The notes beneath the pieces were generated by a model. It did not search any database. It saw only the letters and a program-made list of their open reading frames with translations, and was not told the DNA's origin. The position numbers were made by a program, and so were the translations under genes. From Lantana camara (taxonomy: Eukaryota > Streptophyta > Magnoliopsida > Lamiales > Verbenaceae), in contig CM074859.1 of NCBI GenBank assembly GCA_037501455.1, forward strand, positions 89,796,894 through 89,860,893: a stretch of DNA of 64,000 nt, in the 5' to 3' direction. Numbering within the stretch: position 1 is the stretch's first letter; each line of letters begins with the position of its first letter. Of this stretch, positions 45,641 through 57,523 are shown piece by piece.

Positions 45641-46720
45641 CTCTCGCATGAGGGTTTCCTACCGTAGTGTCTTTTGGCTGCCAGAGTGTTTTCTTTCTTT
45701 TCGCTTCTTAGTTGGTGAGATTGTTACAGAGTGCTCAACATTGCGACCAGAGACGCCACAAAATTCTTTCTTACGCTGACCTCTATCCTACCTGCTTCTC
45801 TTAGTTGTAGGATTCGTTTTCTCTATACTAACGTTGCATTTTGCTTTGTCTTTTCAGGGAGCGTACGCCAGAGGCCTCGTTCTCAGTTCTTTCGTCGGGG
45901 TTCCAGTACACTATCTTTTTCTCATGGAGTCAGAAGTGGATAGTTTGAGTAAGGCTCTTGCCTTAACTTCGACTAAGGATGTAGATAGGATAGTTCCGGA
46001 GGTGGTTTGGAAAGGGAATGATAAGAAAACGGGCTTCTTGGTAGTGGGAAGAATTCTATCAAAAAAATCGTTTAGGTTTGATACTTTGAAATCCGTCATG
46101 AAAGGAGTGTTTAACCCAATCAAAAGGATGGAGGTTGAAAAGCTAGAAGGACGCAGGTTCTTATTCATTATACAACATCAAATAGATTTTCGGAGAATCA
46201 TGGAGGGAGGCCCGTGGGCGTTCGAAAAGAATCTTTTACTGCTTCAGGAAGTTAGGGATTCTGTGGATCCCAATACTTGCGAGTTAACTGAATGCGAATT
46301 CCATGTCCAGGTAGAAGGTGTCCCCTTTAACAAGCGATCCCGCCCTATGGCTGAATTCATTGGTAACCAATTAGGCAGGTTCGTTGCAATAGATGACAAG
46401 AAAAGAGGAAGCCAGAGTTTTAACCCGAGGATGAGGATTAGGGTTCGAATTAATATGGAGGAACCGCTGAAGCGTGCCATTAGAATTCGGAACGCTGAGG
46501 GAGATGAAGGTTTCCCGATTCGGCTGAGTTATGAAAGATTGCCAAATTTCTGCTATCTATGTGGTATGGGCGATCATATACTTAACACATGCCCAAAACA
46601 ATGTGAAGAAGGCTACGAGGATCCAGGTCCAGAATATCCTTGGGAAGTTGTCTAAGAGCGTTGTCGAAATACGGGATGTCCTGCTGGAAGGATTCTAGCA
46701 GTAATATTGCAATCAGTGGG
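45641..46720 (+). mobile_element. 5' end of a plant L1-type LINE (5' UTR and ORF1), truncated
   Basis: ORF1 of a plant LINE is preceded by about 280 bp that resembles a leader. No ORF2 (endonuclease/reverse transcriptase) follows. Shortly after the ORF1 stop the text changes into the 3' end of a gypsy pol gene (from about 46727). The left boundary is approximate and no target duplication was found. Confidence 0.65.
45924..46655 (+). pseudogene. LINE ORF1-like protein (DUF4283 plus CCHC knuckle), truncated element
   Basis: 243 codons from the ATG at 45924 (MESEVDSLSK); an upstream in-frame extension to 45834 is less likely. Residues about 15-150 match the DUF4283 pattern of plant L1 ORF1 proteins (GRILSKKSF, GRRFLFIIQH, MEGGPWAFEKNLLLL). 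Residues about 205-230 contain the CCHC_4 knuckle CYLCGMGDHILNTC. ORF1 proteins bind the LINE RNA and act as its gag-like partner. The usual longer C-terminal region is missing, because the frame ends soon after the knuckle and ORF2 is absent. The frame itself has no internal stop, so a domesticated single-copy gene is an alternative, but the adjacent debris favours a TE remnant. Confidence 0.75.
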
Positions 46721-46726
46721 AATGTG

Positions 46727-47018
46727 GAAATACTACCCCGATGAAAGATGGTTTACTGTATTTCACCTCTCTCGGTTAAGGAAATACTACCCCGATGAAA
46801 CCGAGATCATTCCCGTTGAAGAAGTGGAATTGGAACCGAACCTTACCTTTGTTCAGAAACCGGTTAAGTTATTGGATAAGAAGTTTTAGGAATTAAGAAA
46901 TCGGAAGATTCCCATGGTTAAGGTTCTTTGGAGAAGTGACAAGACCGAAGAAGCCACGTGGAAAACCGAAGACAAGATGAGACGGTTCCATCCAGAGTTG
47001 TTTCCTTCCGATCAGTGA
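46727..47018 (+). pseudogene. Last ~90 codons of Tekay-like pol (element H)
   Basis: It begins inside the integrase C-terminal region ([14 protein letters not shown]) and continues through [18 protein letters not shown], one in-frame TAG (near 46888), and the chromodomain-like end KVLWRSD...TW to a TGA at 47016-47018. A short direct repeat of AAATACTACCCCGATGAAA (about 46727 and 46782) marks the left junction. Everything upstream in the element is missing. Confidence 0.82.
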
Positions 47019-47051
47019 ATCTGGGACCAGATTCTTTTAAGGAGGGAGGAT
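47017..47051 (+). other. Stem-loop and polypurine tract of element H
   Basis: GAATCTGG-GA-CCAGATTC (47017-47034) overlaps the stop codon and is followed by TTTTAAGGAGGGAGGAT directly before the LTR. Confidence 0.82.
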
Positions 47052-49547
47052 TGTAACGCCCCAGCTTTCGGCATTTTAGGTATGAGCGACACATGTGGGT
47101 TTGAGAGTTGTATTTTAATTATTAATTGATCATTTCTTTAACTTTTCACGTCATGACATAATTTTATATAATTATATTCTTAGTGTTCTATTGAAAATTC
47201 ATATCATATCACAATTATTGCATAAATTGAATTTAATTGCAACGTGAATTAATTTCCCGAACGTGATTTAATTCTTTATGGCCTTACTTGCTCATTTTCA
47301 TGATTTTGGAGACTTAATTGCATTGGACCTAATTGATCAATTGTTATGGAATTGAACCTACTTGCATAACTTAATAAATGAAAGGATTTAATAGCAATTT
47401 TGGCCAATTCTTTCTCCTTCATAGCAGCCTTTACGTTCCATTTGCTTTCCATTTCATACAACACAATACATACACACTTGCTCTTGCTTCCCTTGTCAAC
47501 TGAGCCAACCCTTGTGAAGGAGTAGGGAGATTTCTTCTTGCAAGCTTCATATTTGTGAGATTTGGGATCATTCAAGCATCATCAACATCATATCATCTTC
47601 TCATCTTCCATTTCTTTCATTTGAGGTATTTTTGGAACTTTGATGAATTTCTTGGGAAATATGGTTTAGATAGGGTTTTGTGTTGAATTGGTTAAATTGT
47701 GTATTTGTTGTTGGAAACTTGTTTATGAACTTTGAGCTTAATTTATATGCATTCAACTTGTTGATATTGAGCTTGGAGCATGAATGATGAAATGGGTTTC
47801 ATATGATGGAGTAGTGATGATCTACCTTGGAATTATGTGTTTTTATGAGTTGTTGATGATCTATATGTAAGCTAGTATGTTTATTGTATGAAATATATGC
47901 GTTTGGACTTGAGTATGGATCATTTTGTTGGTTGTTGTTGTTGGATCGTTGTTGTTGCTGCTATGCCCTGTTTTTCTGCATACGTGACACGGGCGTGTCA
48001 TATTTTCCTCTTTCAGCGTGACACGGGGGTGCATGATGGCCTGGTTTTTCTGTACCGTGACACGGGGGTGTCACGGTTTGCTTTGTAAGGGTGACACGGG
48101 CGTGTCACCTTCTATTTTCACGCATATGGTCCGCTGTTCCCCGACACGGGGGTGTCACGGCTTAGTGTATTTTGGTGGCACGGGCGTGCCACCCTCTGTT
48201 TTCATGCATTTTGTTTTGCATGCATGGCTGTACGTATGCATGTGTTATATGATTGCATACATGTTAGAACGAGATATTTTCATGGTACATTCTATCATAC
48301 TCGTTGCATTTCCGCCGTTCGTCATATTTGGTACATTTTGAGTCGTGTCTCACGGACATTTGTCTTTCTTGCACAAACTAGCTTCCTGGTGACGAGGAGC
48401 AGGCCCCGTGAGCTGTTTCCTTGTTTGTTTTGGGTCGTTCAGGTGAGGTTTAATTCTAGATACATAGAACCCGTATAACCCTATGTGAAGTTTTAAGCCA
48501 AAAACTTATCTATATAATTATAGTTTTCAAAGGAGATTGGTTTTCAAATGATTTATCAAACTATTGAGGGAATTGATTGATTGATTGATTGATTGGGCGA
48601 GTATTGTATTGCACTGTGGGCCCGAGGGTAGTGGCTCGAGCCAACCGGAAAAGCATGGGCTGACGGGTAACTCGAGAGCTACTCTCACCAAATTGGGATG
48701 ACCCCTGAACCCCCTAGGAGATTAGGGGAGGAAGGAGTTTCGGGCTTAGGGATTCATGTACCCTCTGCCCAGACTGATTGGATGGTGGGGCCTTGCAATC
48801 CCACCATCACCCGGAGGAAGAAGGATGGACTGAAACTGCTAATTGTGCATTGTAATGAATTGCATGATCACCTAACTATTGAATAATTGATTGATTGATT
48901 GTACACAGTCGAAGTAAGGTTGGAGATTTGCCCTCACTCGCCGGGCCACAAATTGATTGTATTGAATTGTTAAGTTAATAAACTGACTTACTTGTAACCT
49001 CGGGCGATTTTACCCCTTTTACTTTACTAAGTGGTGTTGTTATTCTCCAAAATTATTACCCAAGATTATAACTTGCATGTATGTGCGCTTATATTTATTT
49101 ATACCCCTCGCTCAGTCCGTGTTGGACTGACACATCAACTTTTCAATTGTTTTGCAGGGCGTGCTAGGATGGAATTAGAGTCTAGAGTGTCTTTAATTCG
49201 GGTCTAGCACACTTCATCTCACATTTGTTCATGTATTGATAGTTTTGTTTTGTAGCATGCCTTGTATTCTATTTTTGGAGATGATATTGTATTGATATAT
49301 AATGTTGGTATCTATTAGTAAATAAATAAATATGGTACCTATAAGTATCGATTGATTTATTCCTTCCGCCTTTTATTACTCTGAATTGATTATGTGGTTT
49401 GGGGTTAGTCCCGCCTAGCCTTGTGTAGTGTTTTTTTTTATTGTCTCCCGTTCGCTATAGCTTTGGTTCATGTATGGATTGACCATTTCATATGTGGATC
49501 GGGGCTATAGTGCGGGGGATGTGGCGCCTAGCGTTCCGGGTGCTACA
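47052..49547 (+). repeat. 3' LTR of Tekay-like element H
   Basis: 2496 bp from TGTAACGCCCCAGC to CGTTCCGGGTGCTACA, the same subfamily as LTR F but more diverged. It has a TTGA tetranucleotide run near 48570-48593 and a palindrome array at 47984-48193. The right flank CCAAA belongs to the copia remnant. Confidence 0.9.
47984..48193. repeat. Palindrome array in LTR H
   Basis: Units: GTGACACGGGCGTGTCA (47984-48000), ACCGTGACA...TGTCACGGT (48054-48077), GGTGACAC...GTGTCACC (48090-48109), CCGACAC...GTGTCACGG (48141-48160) and GGTGGCAC...GTGCCACC (48174-48193). In the last unit both arms changed from A-T to G-C, keeping the palindrome perfect. Confidence 0.88.
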
Positions 49548-50089
49548 CCAAAAGTGATTATATGATAATCAAAAGATAATCCACACCTTTTGAAAATTCA
49601 AGTGGGAGCGAGATGAAAAGAGTTGGATTCTCACGACCTCCATTACCCGTCTATAGTATAGTGGATGTGTACTACTCCCTTCGGCGGGTATATATTCGCG
49701 GTATACAAGATTAGACTTCCATGGATATAATGAAATACGGGAAAGTCAGCTCGACCACACCTCCGTGGAGTGTCTTGACCTACTCGTACGAACTTCTAGG
49801 TAATGGTGCACACTTGACAAACAATGTATTAACCTCCCTTCGGAGCTCTATTACATTCACTTAGAGGCCAAGGGTTGACGTGGTGGATTAACATTGTTTG
49901 GTAAGAGTTACCTAGATGACATGTTAATAAAGAATAGTTCCTACTTTTCTAAGTGCTTTTCGACCTCGCCTCCGAGGAGTCAACTGCAGTTAGTTAAGTC
50001 ACCATTGCGTAAATCAAAATGCTTACGTGGATTTCATTTATTGGTTAGACACAAAAGAAAGTGAACTGAATGATTATAACTTGCTTTTA

Positions 50090-53000
50090 TTTATTTATTT
50101 CAGTTTTATAATAACGATCTCTCTTAGCCCACTCCAAATGACTTTAAGGAAATAGGTTAGTAAGGGTTCAACTATGCTGACTAGGAAATGAATCTTGACA
50201 TCGTGTTGAGACACAAAAGTTTGCGTACTCACTGAACCTTATCCGAAAATTCCGAAAACTACAGCCAGTCAGGATTAGAAAGACGCTTATTCCAAATGGA
50301 TCAAGTGTGATGATCTGTCTAGTCTTATATCCTGACATCTGTTTTGGATGTTCTTGAGCATCAGATGTATGAGATGCCTACTGATAAGAACATATTTTGA
50401 AAACAGAACCGTACGAAGGTACGAGCCACGAAAAAGGTTGTTAGTCAAAGATGTTTGAAGGATCACTGGCTCAGAATCATATTATGAATATGATAACTAA
50501 TCTGAACGAGATTGAAAGCCTCTGTGCTTAAAGAGACAATCTTAACAGATAGGATACGATCTTATACTCTCTTCCTAAGTCGTTTGAACGTTCAAGATTA
50601 ATTTTAAATAATTTCTTTTTAAACCCAACCTGAACCAATGAACGACCTCAATATGACAGAAAGGGTGATATAGACTAAGGGAAAAGATCTCTTAAATCCG
50701 ACATCAATATCCACAACCCAGAAAGGCAGTGAGTGGAAGAAAAATAAAAGGAATGGTTCTCAATCTTAAGGTTCAAAAGAAGAAAGTCAAATCCGACAAT
50801 GGAAAAGTGTTTTTATTTTGGTGGTAACGAGTATTGGAAAAGAAATTGTCCAAAATACTTACTTTGCTTGTTTTCTACGCCGTTTAGATAAGATATGAAG
50901 ATATCTTACTCGTTGAGAGTATATTTAGTCGGAAATTCACCCGGATCGCTGGTGTGTGAACTTGAGATCAACTAATCATATTTGCAATTCGTTGCGAAGA
51001 TTCAAACTAACCATGAAGTTTGAAAAACGGCTAACACACAACTACTGCTCGAGGATAATACAAGTCTAATTGTATTAGCAGTAAGGACTATAAAGTCGTA
51101 TTTTGGCAATAGGGTTTTATATTATACGTGCCATATATACAAAAATTTAATTTTTGTAAGTTGTTTGATAACTAATGGTTCAACTATTTGTTTTGAACAA
51201 AAGTTTACCATTAAACAAAATAAAAGATTTATTTGCTCTGGCAAAATAAAAGATGGTCTTTGATACCTCAATGTAGACCCTAATTTAAGTTTAACATTAA
51301 GAAGATTGACTTACCATCTAAGAGGAAAAACTTCAACGTAGCACCTATCTATTGGTCAATTGAATCTGAATAGGATCCAAAGACTGATTGTTGAGTCCTA
51401 TTGACTTGAAAACAGTATCAATCTGCGAATCCTATTTAGAAAGTTAAAATGACCAAGAAGCCTTTTTGAGACAAAGGGTATTAAGCCATGAACTTGCTTG
51501 AGTTAGTTCATACGGATGTATGATATTATGAGTGTTCAAGAAAGAGAAAGTTTTAGGTACTTCATCATTCATTTGAACGATTACTCTAGATACAGATATG
51601 TTTATTTGATGAGACTTAAGTCCGTATTTTTGAAGAGTTCAAGGAATATAAGACTGAAGTCAGAGAGTCAAATTAAAAAACATATCAAGGCACTTCGATT
51701 AGATCGAAGTAGTGATAAGTGTCTATGTTCAGAGATAAATAGAATTTCTGAAATGAGATTAGATCTCAACTATCTGTATGAGATACGTCTTAGCAAGGAT
51801 GTATTGCAGAAAGGAGAAATAGAACTCTGATAATGATGGTAAGATTCATGAAAAGTCATGTTACCCTACGAAGTTCGTTTTGGGGTCTTACGCTCAAAAC
51901 GACAATGCACATTAAACCTAGTTCTATCTAAGTCAGTTCCTAAAACACTGATGAATCTATAGCTAAGGTAAAAACCCTGTGTCTCTTATCTTCAGATTTG
52001 AGATAACCTGGTCCACGTGTTAAGGATAGATCCTGACGAATTAGAATAAAGAACAAAGGTTTACTTGTTTTAAGGTTATCCTAGAAGAACAAGATGAGGT
52101 ATATTTTGTAATTTGAGAAATCACAAAAGATGTTTGTGAATATTTCAAAGATGATTACATAAATAACCACAAAGGGTGAAAGCAAAATAGTGTTATAAGA
52201 AAATAACAGTATTTGATACTGATTTCCATAAACCCGTAATAACTAAAAATGTATTAGATACATGACATGTACCAAATACAACATTTGATGTAGAGACGTG
52301 TACACGAGAGCATCATTGTAGTGGAAGGATTGTCAGGACACCTGACAAGATACCTAAGATTAACCCAAATGGTTAAATCTAACCTACTTGATCCTGTCAC
52401 ATGTAATGAAGCTGTGGATGAAATAAGACACTGACGTTTGGTCAAAAGCCATTGAATCATAGTTAGAATCTTAGTATTCTAACAAAGTCTTGAACTTGTA
52501 GAGGCACCTGAAGGCATTAAACCCATTACATGCAATTGGGTTCTACAAGACAATAAAAGGAGAAATGGACAAAAGTAGAGACTTTAGAGCAAAACTTATG
52601 GCAAGGGATTTTACCCAGAAAGAAGGAATCAGTTATGAGGTCTTCTCGCCTATACCAATGCTTAAGTCCACTATCCTCTCCATTTTATCTCATTATCGAT
52701 TATGAGATTAGATAAATGGAAGTAAAGACTGTGTTCTTGAACGGGCATCTTCAAGAAGAAGAGATAGATGGTACAACCTGAAGGCTTCACAGCCAGAAAT
52801 CAGGTGCATATGATGTAAGTTTAATAGATCGATTTATGGTATTAAGCAAGCGTCTAGATCATGAAACATCAGAATGAAAAGGGCAATCTAAATTCTTTGG
52901 ATTTATGTGATTTCCTGATGAATCATGAGTGTACAAAATAACGTCATGATATTGTTGTAACATTTTCATTTTATACGTAAACAATATTCTGCTCATTGGG

Positions 53001-53780
53001 AATGATGCAAGAATTTTGTTAGTAGTCAAGATTCTGTTGTCAAATCCTTTTAACAAGAAAAGACCTAGGTGATGCCAAATGATATTCTAAAGATCAAACT
53101 TTTGCTGTGATCATAAGAATAGAATGATTGGTTTATCACTTACAGCAATTATAGATAAGATGTTAGTAAGGTATAATATGACGAATTCCAAGAAAGGTTC
53201 ATTACCTTTTAGATATGGAACTTATCTATCTCGGGATCAGTGTCCTAAGATAACTGAAGAGATAGAAGACATGATTAAGAGTTCCACGGCGGAAGCTTTA
53301 TGTATGTCATATTATGTACAAGGCCAGCTGTCTATTATGAAATAGGTCCAAGTCAGCAGATATTAGTCAAACCCTAGAATCTGACACTGGGTAGTAGTGA
53401 AAGCATATATTGGAGTACTTGAGAAGGACTTGAGATTATATGCTTGTCTACCACAGTGGTGAGCTCATTTCAATAGAGTGCACAGATTCGGATTTACAGT
53501 CTGATTTGTATTCTAGATGTTTGACATCAGAATGCGTGTTTACTCTGGAAAGAGCAACCGTTAATTGGGGAATGTTAAGCAGACTTGTATTGCTTACACC
53601 GCCATAGAAATTAAATATATGGTAGCTTAAGAAGCAGCCAGTTAGATGTATTGGATTCATGATTTCCTAGTTGTTGGCTCAGAGAAACATCTAATATATC
53701 CCTTCACTAAAGTATTGGCGCAAAAGAGTGCAAAACAAGTTTTGACACTCATGTGAAAGGAATAAGACATAGATGTATCG
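50090..53780 (+). pseudogene. Decayed copia gag-pol (element D)
   Basis: Reading frames change every 50-150 bp and stops are frequent, so only motifs can be followed. Near 50790-50860 the zinc knuckle survives without its second cysteine (CFYFGGNEYWKRNC). Near 51520-51770 the integrase core shows NDYSRYRYVYLMR and HIKALRLDRSS. Near 52500-52780 RT fragments appear (PITCNWV, then the AFLNGHL-like region). Near 53580-53640 lies the RNase H end. It is a relative of the intact copia G. No functional product is possible. Confidence 0.8.
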
Positions 53781-53809
53781 CCAAATTGAATTTAGGGCAA
53801 GTGGGAGAT

Positions 53810-54485
53810 TGTTGGGAATAGTGCCCTGAAAATTCAATTTGTTGAATTAATTAAACTGAATTTACAGCGAGTTGTGAGTATTTCACATAATGATAATTAA
53901 TGGCGTGTGATGGTATTCTTATATGAAATGTGTTTCATAGGAAAAGATTTGGAATACCAAAATCACGTGTCATTAAAGTTCTAGTCGGTAAGATAAAAAT
54001 ATGTTCTTATCATGACTATAACGTGGTTATATAAGATGATTAGTCTTTCGTCATAGGGAATGGTGATTCCTATTATAACACGTTGATGATTTTCAATAGG
54101 ATTGGAAACATCGAACTAGACCACTGAGATTATTCATTTTATACTGCTATCTAAAATGAATAAAATCTCAGGAAGCATTGTACTCTTAATTCTAATAATA
54201 TTTCGGGCTTTAGGCGTGTAGTGTTAGTCACTGTAATATACTTGAAGTGAGGTCTCGGCAACGGTGGTCAAAATACTTTGTACGTTCAGTGATAACATGA
54301 AATGTGCTAAAGAGTTATATTGATCGAGGAATTACTGGAAGGTAAAAGATATCCCTGAAATAGATTTGCAAAAGTTTGAATTAAGACTTTGGCCAAAGCA
54401 CTTCGCGTGATACGTCACCGAAGTTGTATGTTGAATGTTTTTCACACACAGAGAATTTGAACTTAAGGCGAATCAATAAATTTCA
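53810..54485 (+). repeat. LTR of copia element D (end uncertain)
   Basis: It starts TGTTGGGAATAGTGCCC after the polypurine tract, nearly the same start as the copia G LTR (TGTTAGGAATAGTGCCC). I cannot find the expected closing inverted end, so it may be truncated or much diverged. Confidence 0.6.
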
Positions 54486-56443
54486 AATTTGAGATTAACT
54501 TCAGCACCAGTTCTTACCCTACCAGAGGGATCCGAGGGTTATTTAGTTTTTACTGATGCTTCTAAGGAAGGCCTCGGATGTGTATTGATGCAAAATGGCC
54601 GAGGGGTGGCCTACGCTTCTGGGAAGTTGAAGGAACACGAAAAGAACTACCCCACTCACGATCTTGAGCTTGCAGCAGTTGTGTTTGCCTTGTTGAAGTG
54701 GTCTCATTATCTCAACAGGATGACTTTTGAGATATTCACTGATCATAAGAGCCTCAAGTACCTCTTTACTCAGAAGGAACTCAATAACAGGCAGAGACAT
54801 TGGATGGAATTCTTAGAGGATTATGACTGCACAATTCAGTACCATCCGAGCAAGGCTAATGTAGTAGCTGATGCTTTGAGTAGGAAAGCAAGTGTTTCGG
54901 GTTTAAGTGTAGAGTCTTCAGGACAAGGTTCGCCAGTTGTGATTTCAGTGGCTCGGTTAGCTAACATTACAGTTCAGCCGGATTTGAAACAAAGGTTGAT
55001 TGATGCTCAGGCTACAGATGCAGAGATTCAAAAATTGGTAGTTCGGTCTAGAGTGGATCCCGAGACGAAGTTTGGGTTTGATGATTCCGGGTTGTTCAGA
55101 TTCAAGACAAGAGTTTGTGTCTCGGAAGACCTCAAGAGGTTAATACTTGAGGAAGGACACCGTTCTGGATATTCCATTCACCCCGGTGGTACTAAGATGT
55201 ACCGAGATTTGAAGAAATTTTTCTGGTGGAATGGCATGAAAAGGGATGTCGTGAACTTCGTGAAGCGATGTTTCACATGTCAAGTGGTGAAGGCAAAACA
55301 CCAGAAACTGGGAGGAACCCTCCAACCACTTCAGAAGTGGGAGCAAGTGGCTATAGACTTTGTGTCCGGCTTGCCGATATCAAGAGGAGATTATGATGGA
55401 ATTTGGGTGATAGTCGACCGTTTGACCAAGTCCGCTCATTTTCTCAAGGTGAGGATGTCCTACAAGACCCCTAAACTAGCAGAATTTATTGTGATGAGAT
55501 TGTGAGACTTCATGGGGCGCCTGCTAGTATTGTTTCAGATCGTGATCCTCAGTTTACGGCCAAGTTCTGGTAAGATCTTCAGAAAAGATTGGGTACAAGG
55601 CTTAATTTCAGCGCCGCTTTTCATCCTCAGACGGATGGACAGTTAGAGAGATTGATCAAGTATTTGGAGGATTTGTTAAGAGCGTGTGCTTTGGATTTCA
55701 AGGAACAGTGGCACAAGCATTTAGCTCTGGTCGAGTTTGCCTATAATAACAGTTATCAGACCTCTATTGGTATGGTTCCCTATGAGGCACTTTATGGAAG
55801 GAAGTGTAGATCGCCTCTCTTTTGGGATATGGAGGATTGGCGGTGGACAGAAGAGAACAAGCTCGAGAGAGAAACACCTCAGGAGAAATTGGATAAAACC
55901 ACTGCCAAGGTTAAGTTGATTCAGCAGAGAATGAAGGCAGCTCAGGACCTTCAGAAGAGCTATGCAGATAAGAGGAGAAGGCCTCTTGAGTTTGAAGTAG
56001 GAGATAAGGTTTTCTTGAAAACATCTCCGAGAAAGGGCTTTTCTCGAATAGGTCGAGGTGGGAAGCTTAACCCGAGATACCTTGGACCTTTTGAAATCCT
56101 TGAGAGAATTGGAGAAGTGGCGTATAGGTTGGACCTACTGCCAAAGCTGACCGGGATACATAATGTATTTCATGTTTAACAACTCAGGAAATATTATCCC
56201 GAAGAAGCAACCGTACTCCCTGTTGAAGAGATACAGCTTGAGACGGATTTAAAGATAGTAAGGCACCCGGTTGAGATTCAAGACCGGAAGATGCAAGTGT
56301 TGAGAAGTAAGCAGATTCCCTTGGTCCGAGTTTTGTGGAGAGATCAGAAATCCGAAGAATCTACTTGGGAGACTGAGGAGAAGATGAGACAGTTGTACCC
56401 GGATTTGTTCTCAAGTCAAGCAGTGAACTTGGGGACCACGTTC
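54486..56443 (+). pseudogene. pol 3' half of Tekay-like gypsy element E
   Basis: It resumes in the RNase H connection ([12 protein letters not shown]), then RNase H ([20 protein letters not shown]), the integrase zinc region (H, H, CFTC), [34 protein letters not shown], and the chromodomain-like end STWETEEKM. Breaks are a frameshift near 55485-55505, a TAA near 55572-55574 and a TAA near 56177-56179. The RT and gag half is absent, replaced at the left by copia D. Whether E is the missing 3' part of element C cannot be settled here. Both LTRs start TGTGACACCCC, but the following sequence differs substantially. Confidence 0.88.
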
Positions 56444-56471
56444 TCTGAAGGGGGGGGGGGGAGGGGGAGGT
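56425..56471 (+). other. Stem-loop and G-rich polypurine tract of element E
   Basis: GAACTTGG-GGA-CCACGTTC (56425-56443, one mismatch in the arms) is followed by a polypurine tract with twelve consecutive G (56450-56461), then A, five G, A, two G, directly before the LTR. Confidence 0.8.
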
Positions 56472-57523
56472 TGTGACACCCCAACTTACAGTCGGTATAG
56501 GTAAATTATGTGATTTATTATTAATTGCGTTTTAATTAATTGTATATAAATTATATGAATTTTATTTGAATTATATGAATTTTAATTAAACTAATTGTAT
56601 ACGTGGATTATTTAAATAATTGAATTTTGCCGTGGTTGAACCCTTAATTTTTAAACCGAACCAATTTGAACCGGAAAACCCTGAACCGAACCCGTGAACT
56701 GAACTGGTTCAGCCCTTAAAGGCTGAACCATTTCTTTCTTCCCTCATTCACGTAATAACAACAGTAGTTCTTCACTAAGAGAAAGCCAAAGCCCCAAGTT
56801 TGATCATCCAACTTCAAGAGCCAAGTTCTCCCTCGATTCTTCACCTTTTCTCGAACTTGAGTATGTTTCAGAACCCCCTCATTATGTTCTTCGTTTTCAT
56901 GGATCGATTTTGAATTTGGAGTGATATTTGTATACTTTTGCTTCCCTACGTGAATAGTAAGGGTTTGGCTAATTTGTTGGATATGTGATATATGCTTGAT
57001 ATATTTGAACTCTAGCTTCTTAAATGTGCTTTATATGATATATATGTTCTATTTAATGCAAAAGATCATGTATTAATTGAGCATTTAATGTGTTCATGGT
57101 TTTAGCTTGAAATTTTATTCATGGATCAATGGCTTTAATTTCCGTTTTTCTTGAGATATATGAGTGCCAATATGACAAGCATGATTTATATGAATTATTT
57201 GCACTAGATGGTAAGTTCTTACAGCTTCTTGGTGTTGGTTTTGGCCATTTTTTGCCAAAAATGGAGCTTTTCCTGCTGCTGTAAGTGTCTGCTCTGTTTT
57301 GCATTTCGAACCAGGTCAGAACGGCCGTTCCCGCCAAAGCTTTATTCTGGGAAGGGCCGTTCGTGGGTCTACAGTACCCCTTTTCCGAAAATGGGAACGG
57401 TCGTTCCGAGTTTGTACTGGGAATGGGAAGGGACATTCCCAAGGGCCAAAATTTTGTAAAAACTTACAGACGCGCGGGGAGCAATCAGGTAGTTGGGAAC
57501 GGCCGTTCTTATTTCCTTCTTCA
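56472..57523 (+). repeat. 3' LTR of element E, interrupted by copia G at 57524
   Basis: It starts TGTGACACCCCAAC. The first 1052 bp are present. A palindrome array of the GGAACGGCCGTTCC type lies at 57319-57508, the same core and the same distance from the LTR start as in the LTR at 1-2065. The rest of the LTR should lie beyond the inserted copia element, outside the window. Confidence 0.85.
57319..57508. repeat. Palindrome array in LTR E (GAACGGCCGTTC type)
   Basis: GAACGGCCGTTC occurs at 57319-57330 and 57497-57508. Degenerate units lie near 57350 (GGGAAGGGCCGTTC), 57395 (GGGAACGGTCGTTCC) and 57425 (GGGAAGGGACATTCCC). Confidence 0.85.

Larger units (their letters stand above)
49548..54485 (+). 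mobile_element. Decayed Ty1/copia element D: leader, gag-pol ruins, 3' LTR
   Basis: The order is plus-strand copia: a leader with repeated stem-loops (49675-49977), gag remnants with a damaged zinc knuckle (near 50800-50860), integrase remnants (51483-51830, with the DYSRYRYVYLM and IKALRLDR blocks), RT remnants (about 52500-52800) and RNase H remnants (about 53580-53645). The polypurine tract AAGTGGGAGATT precedes an LTR starting at 53810. The 5' LTR is missing; the left edge abuts the LTR of element H. The right boundary near 54485 is where gypsy pol resumes and is uncertain. Confidence 0.8.

Noticed and set aside
54486..57523. Element E as the missing right half of element C
   Set aside because: The LTRs share only a short start and then differ, the palindrome slots differ, and about 40 residues between the two pol parts are missing. 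The link is possible but not supported.
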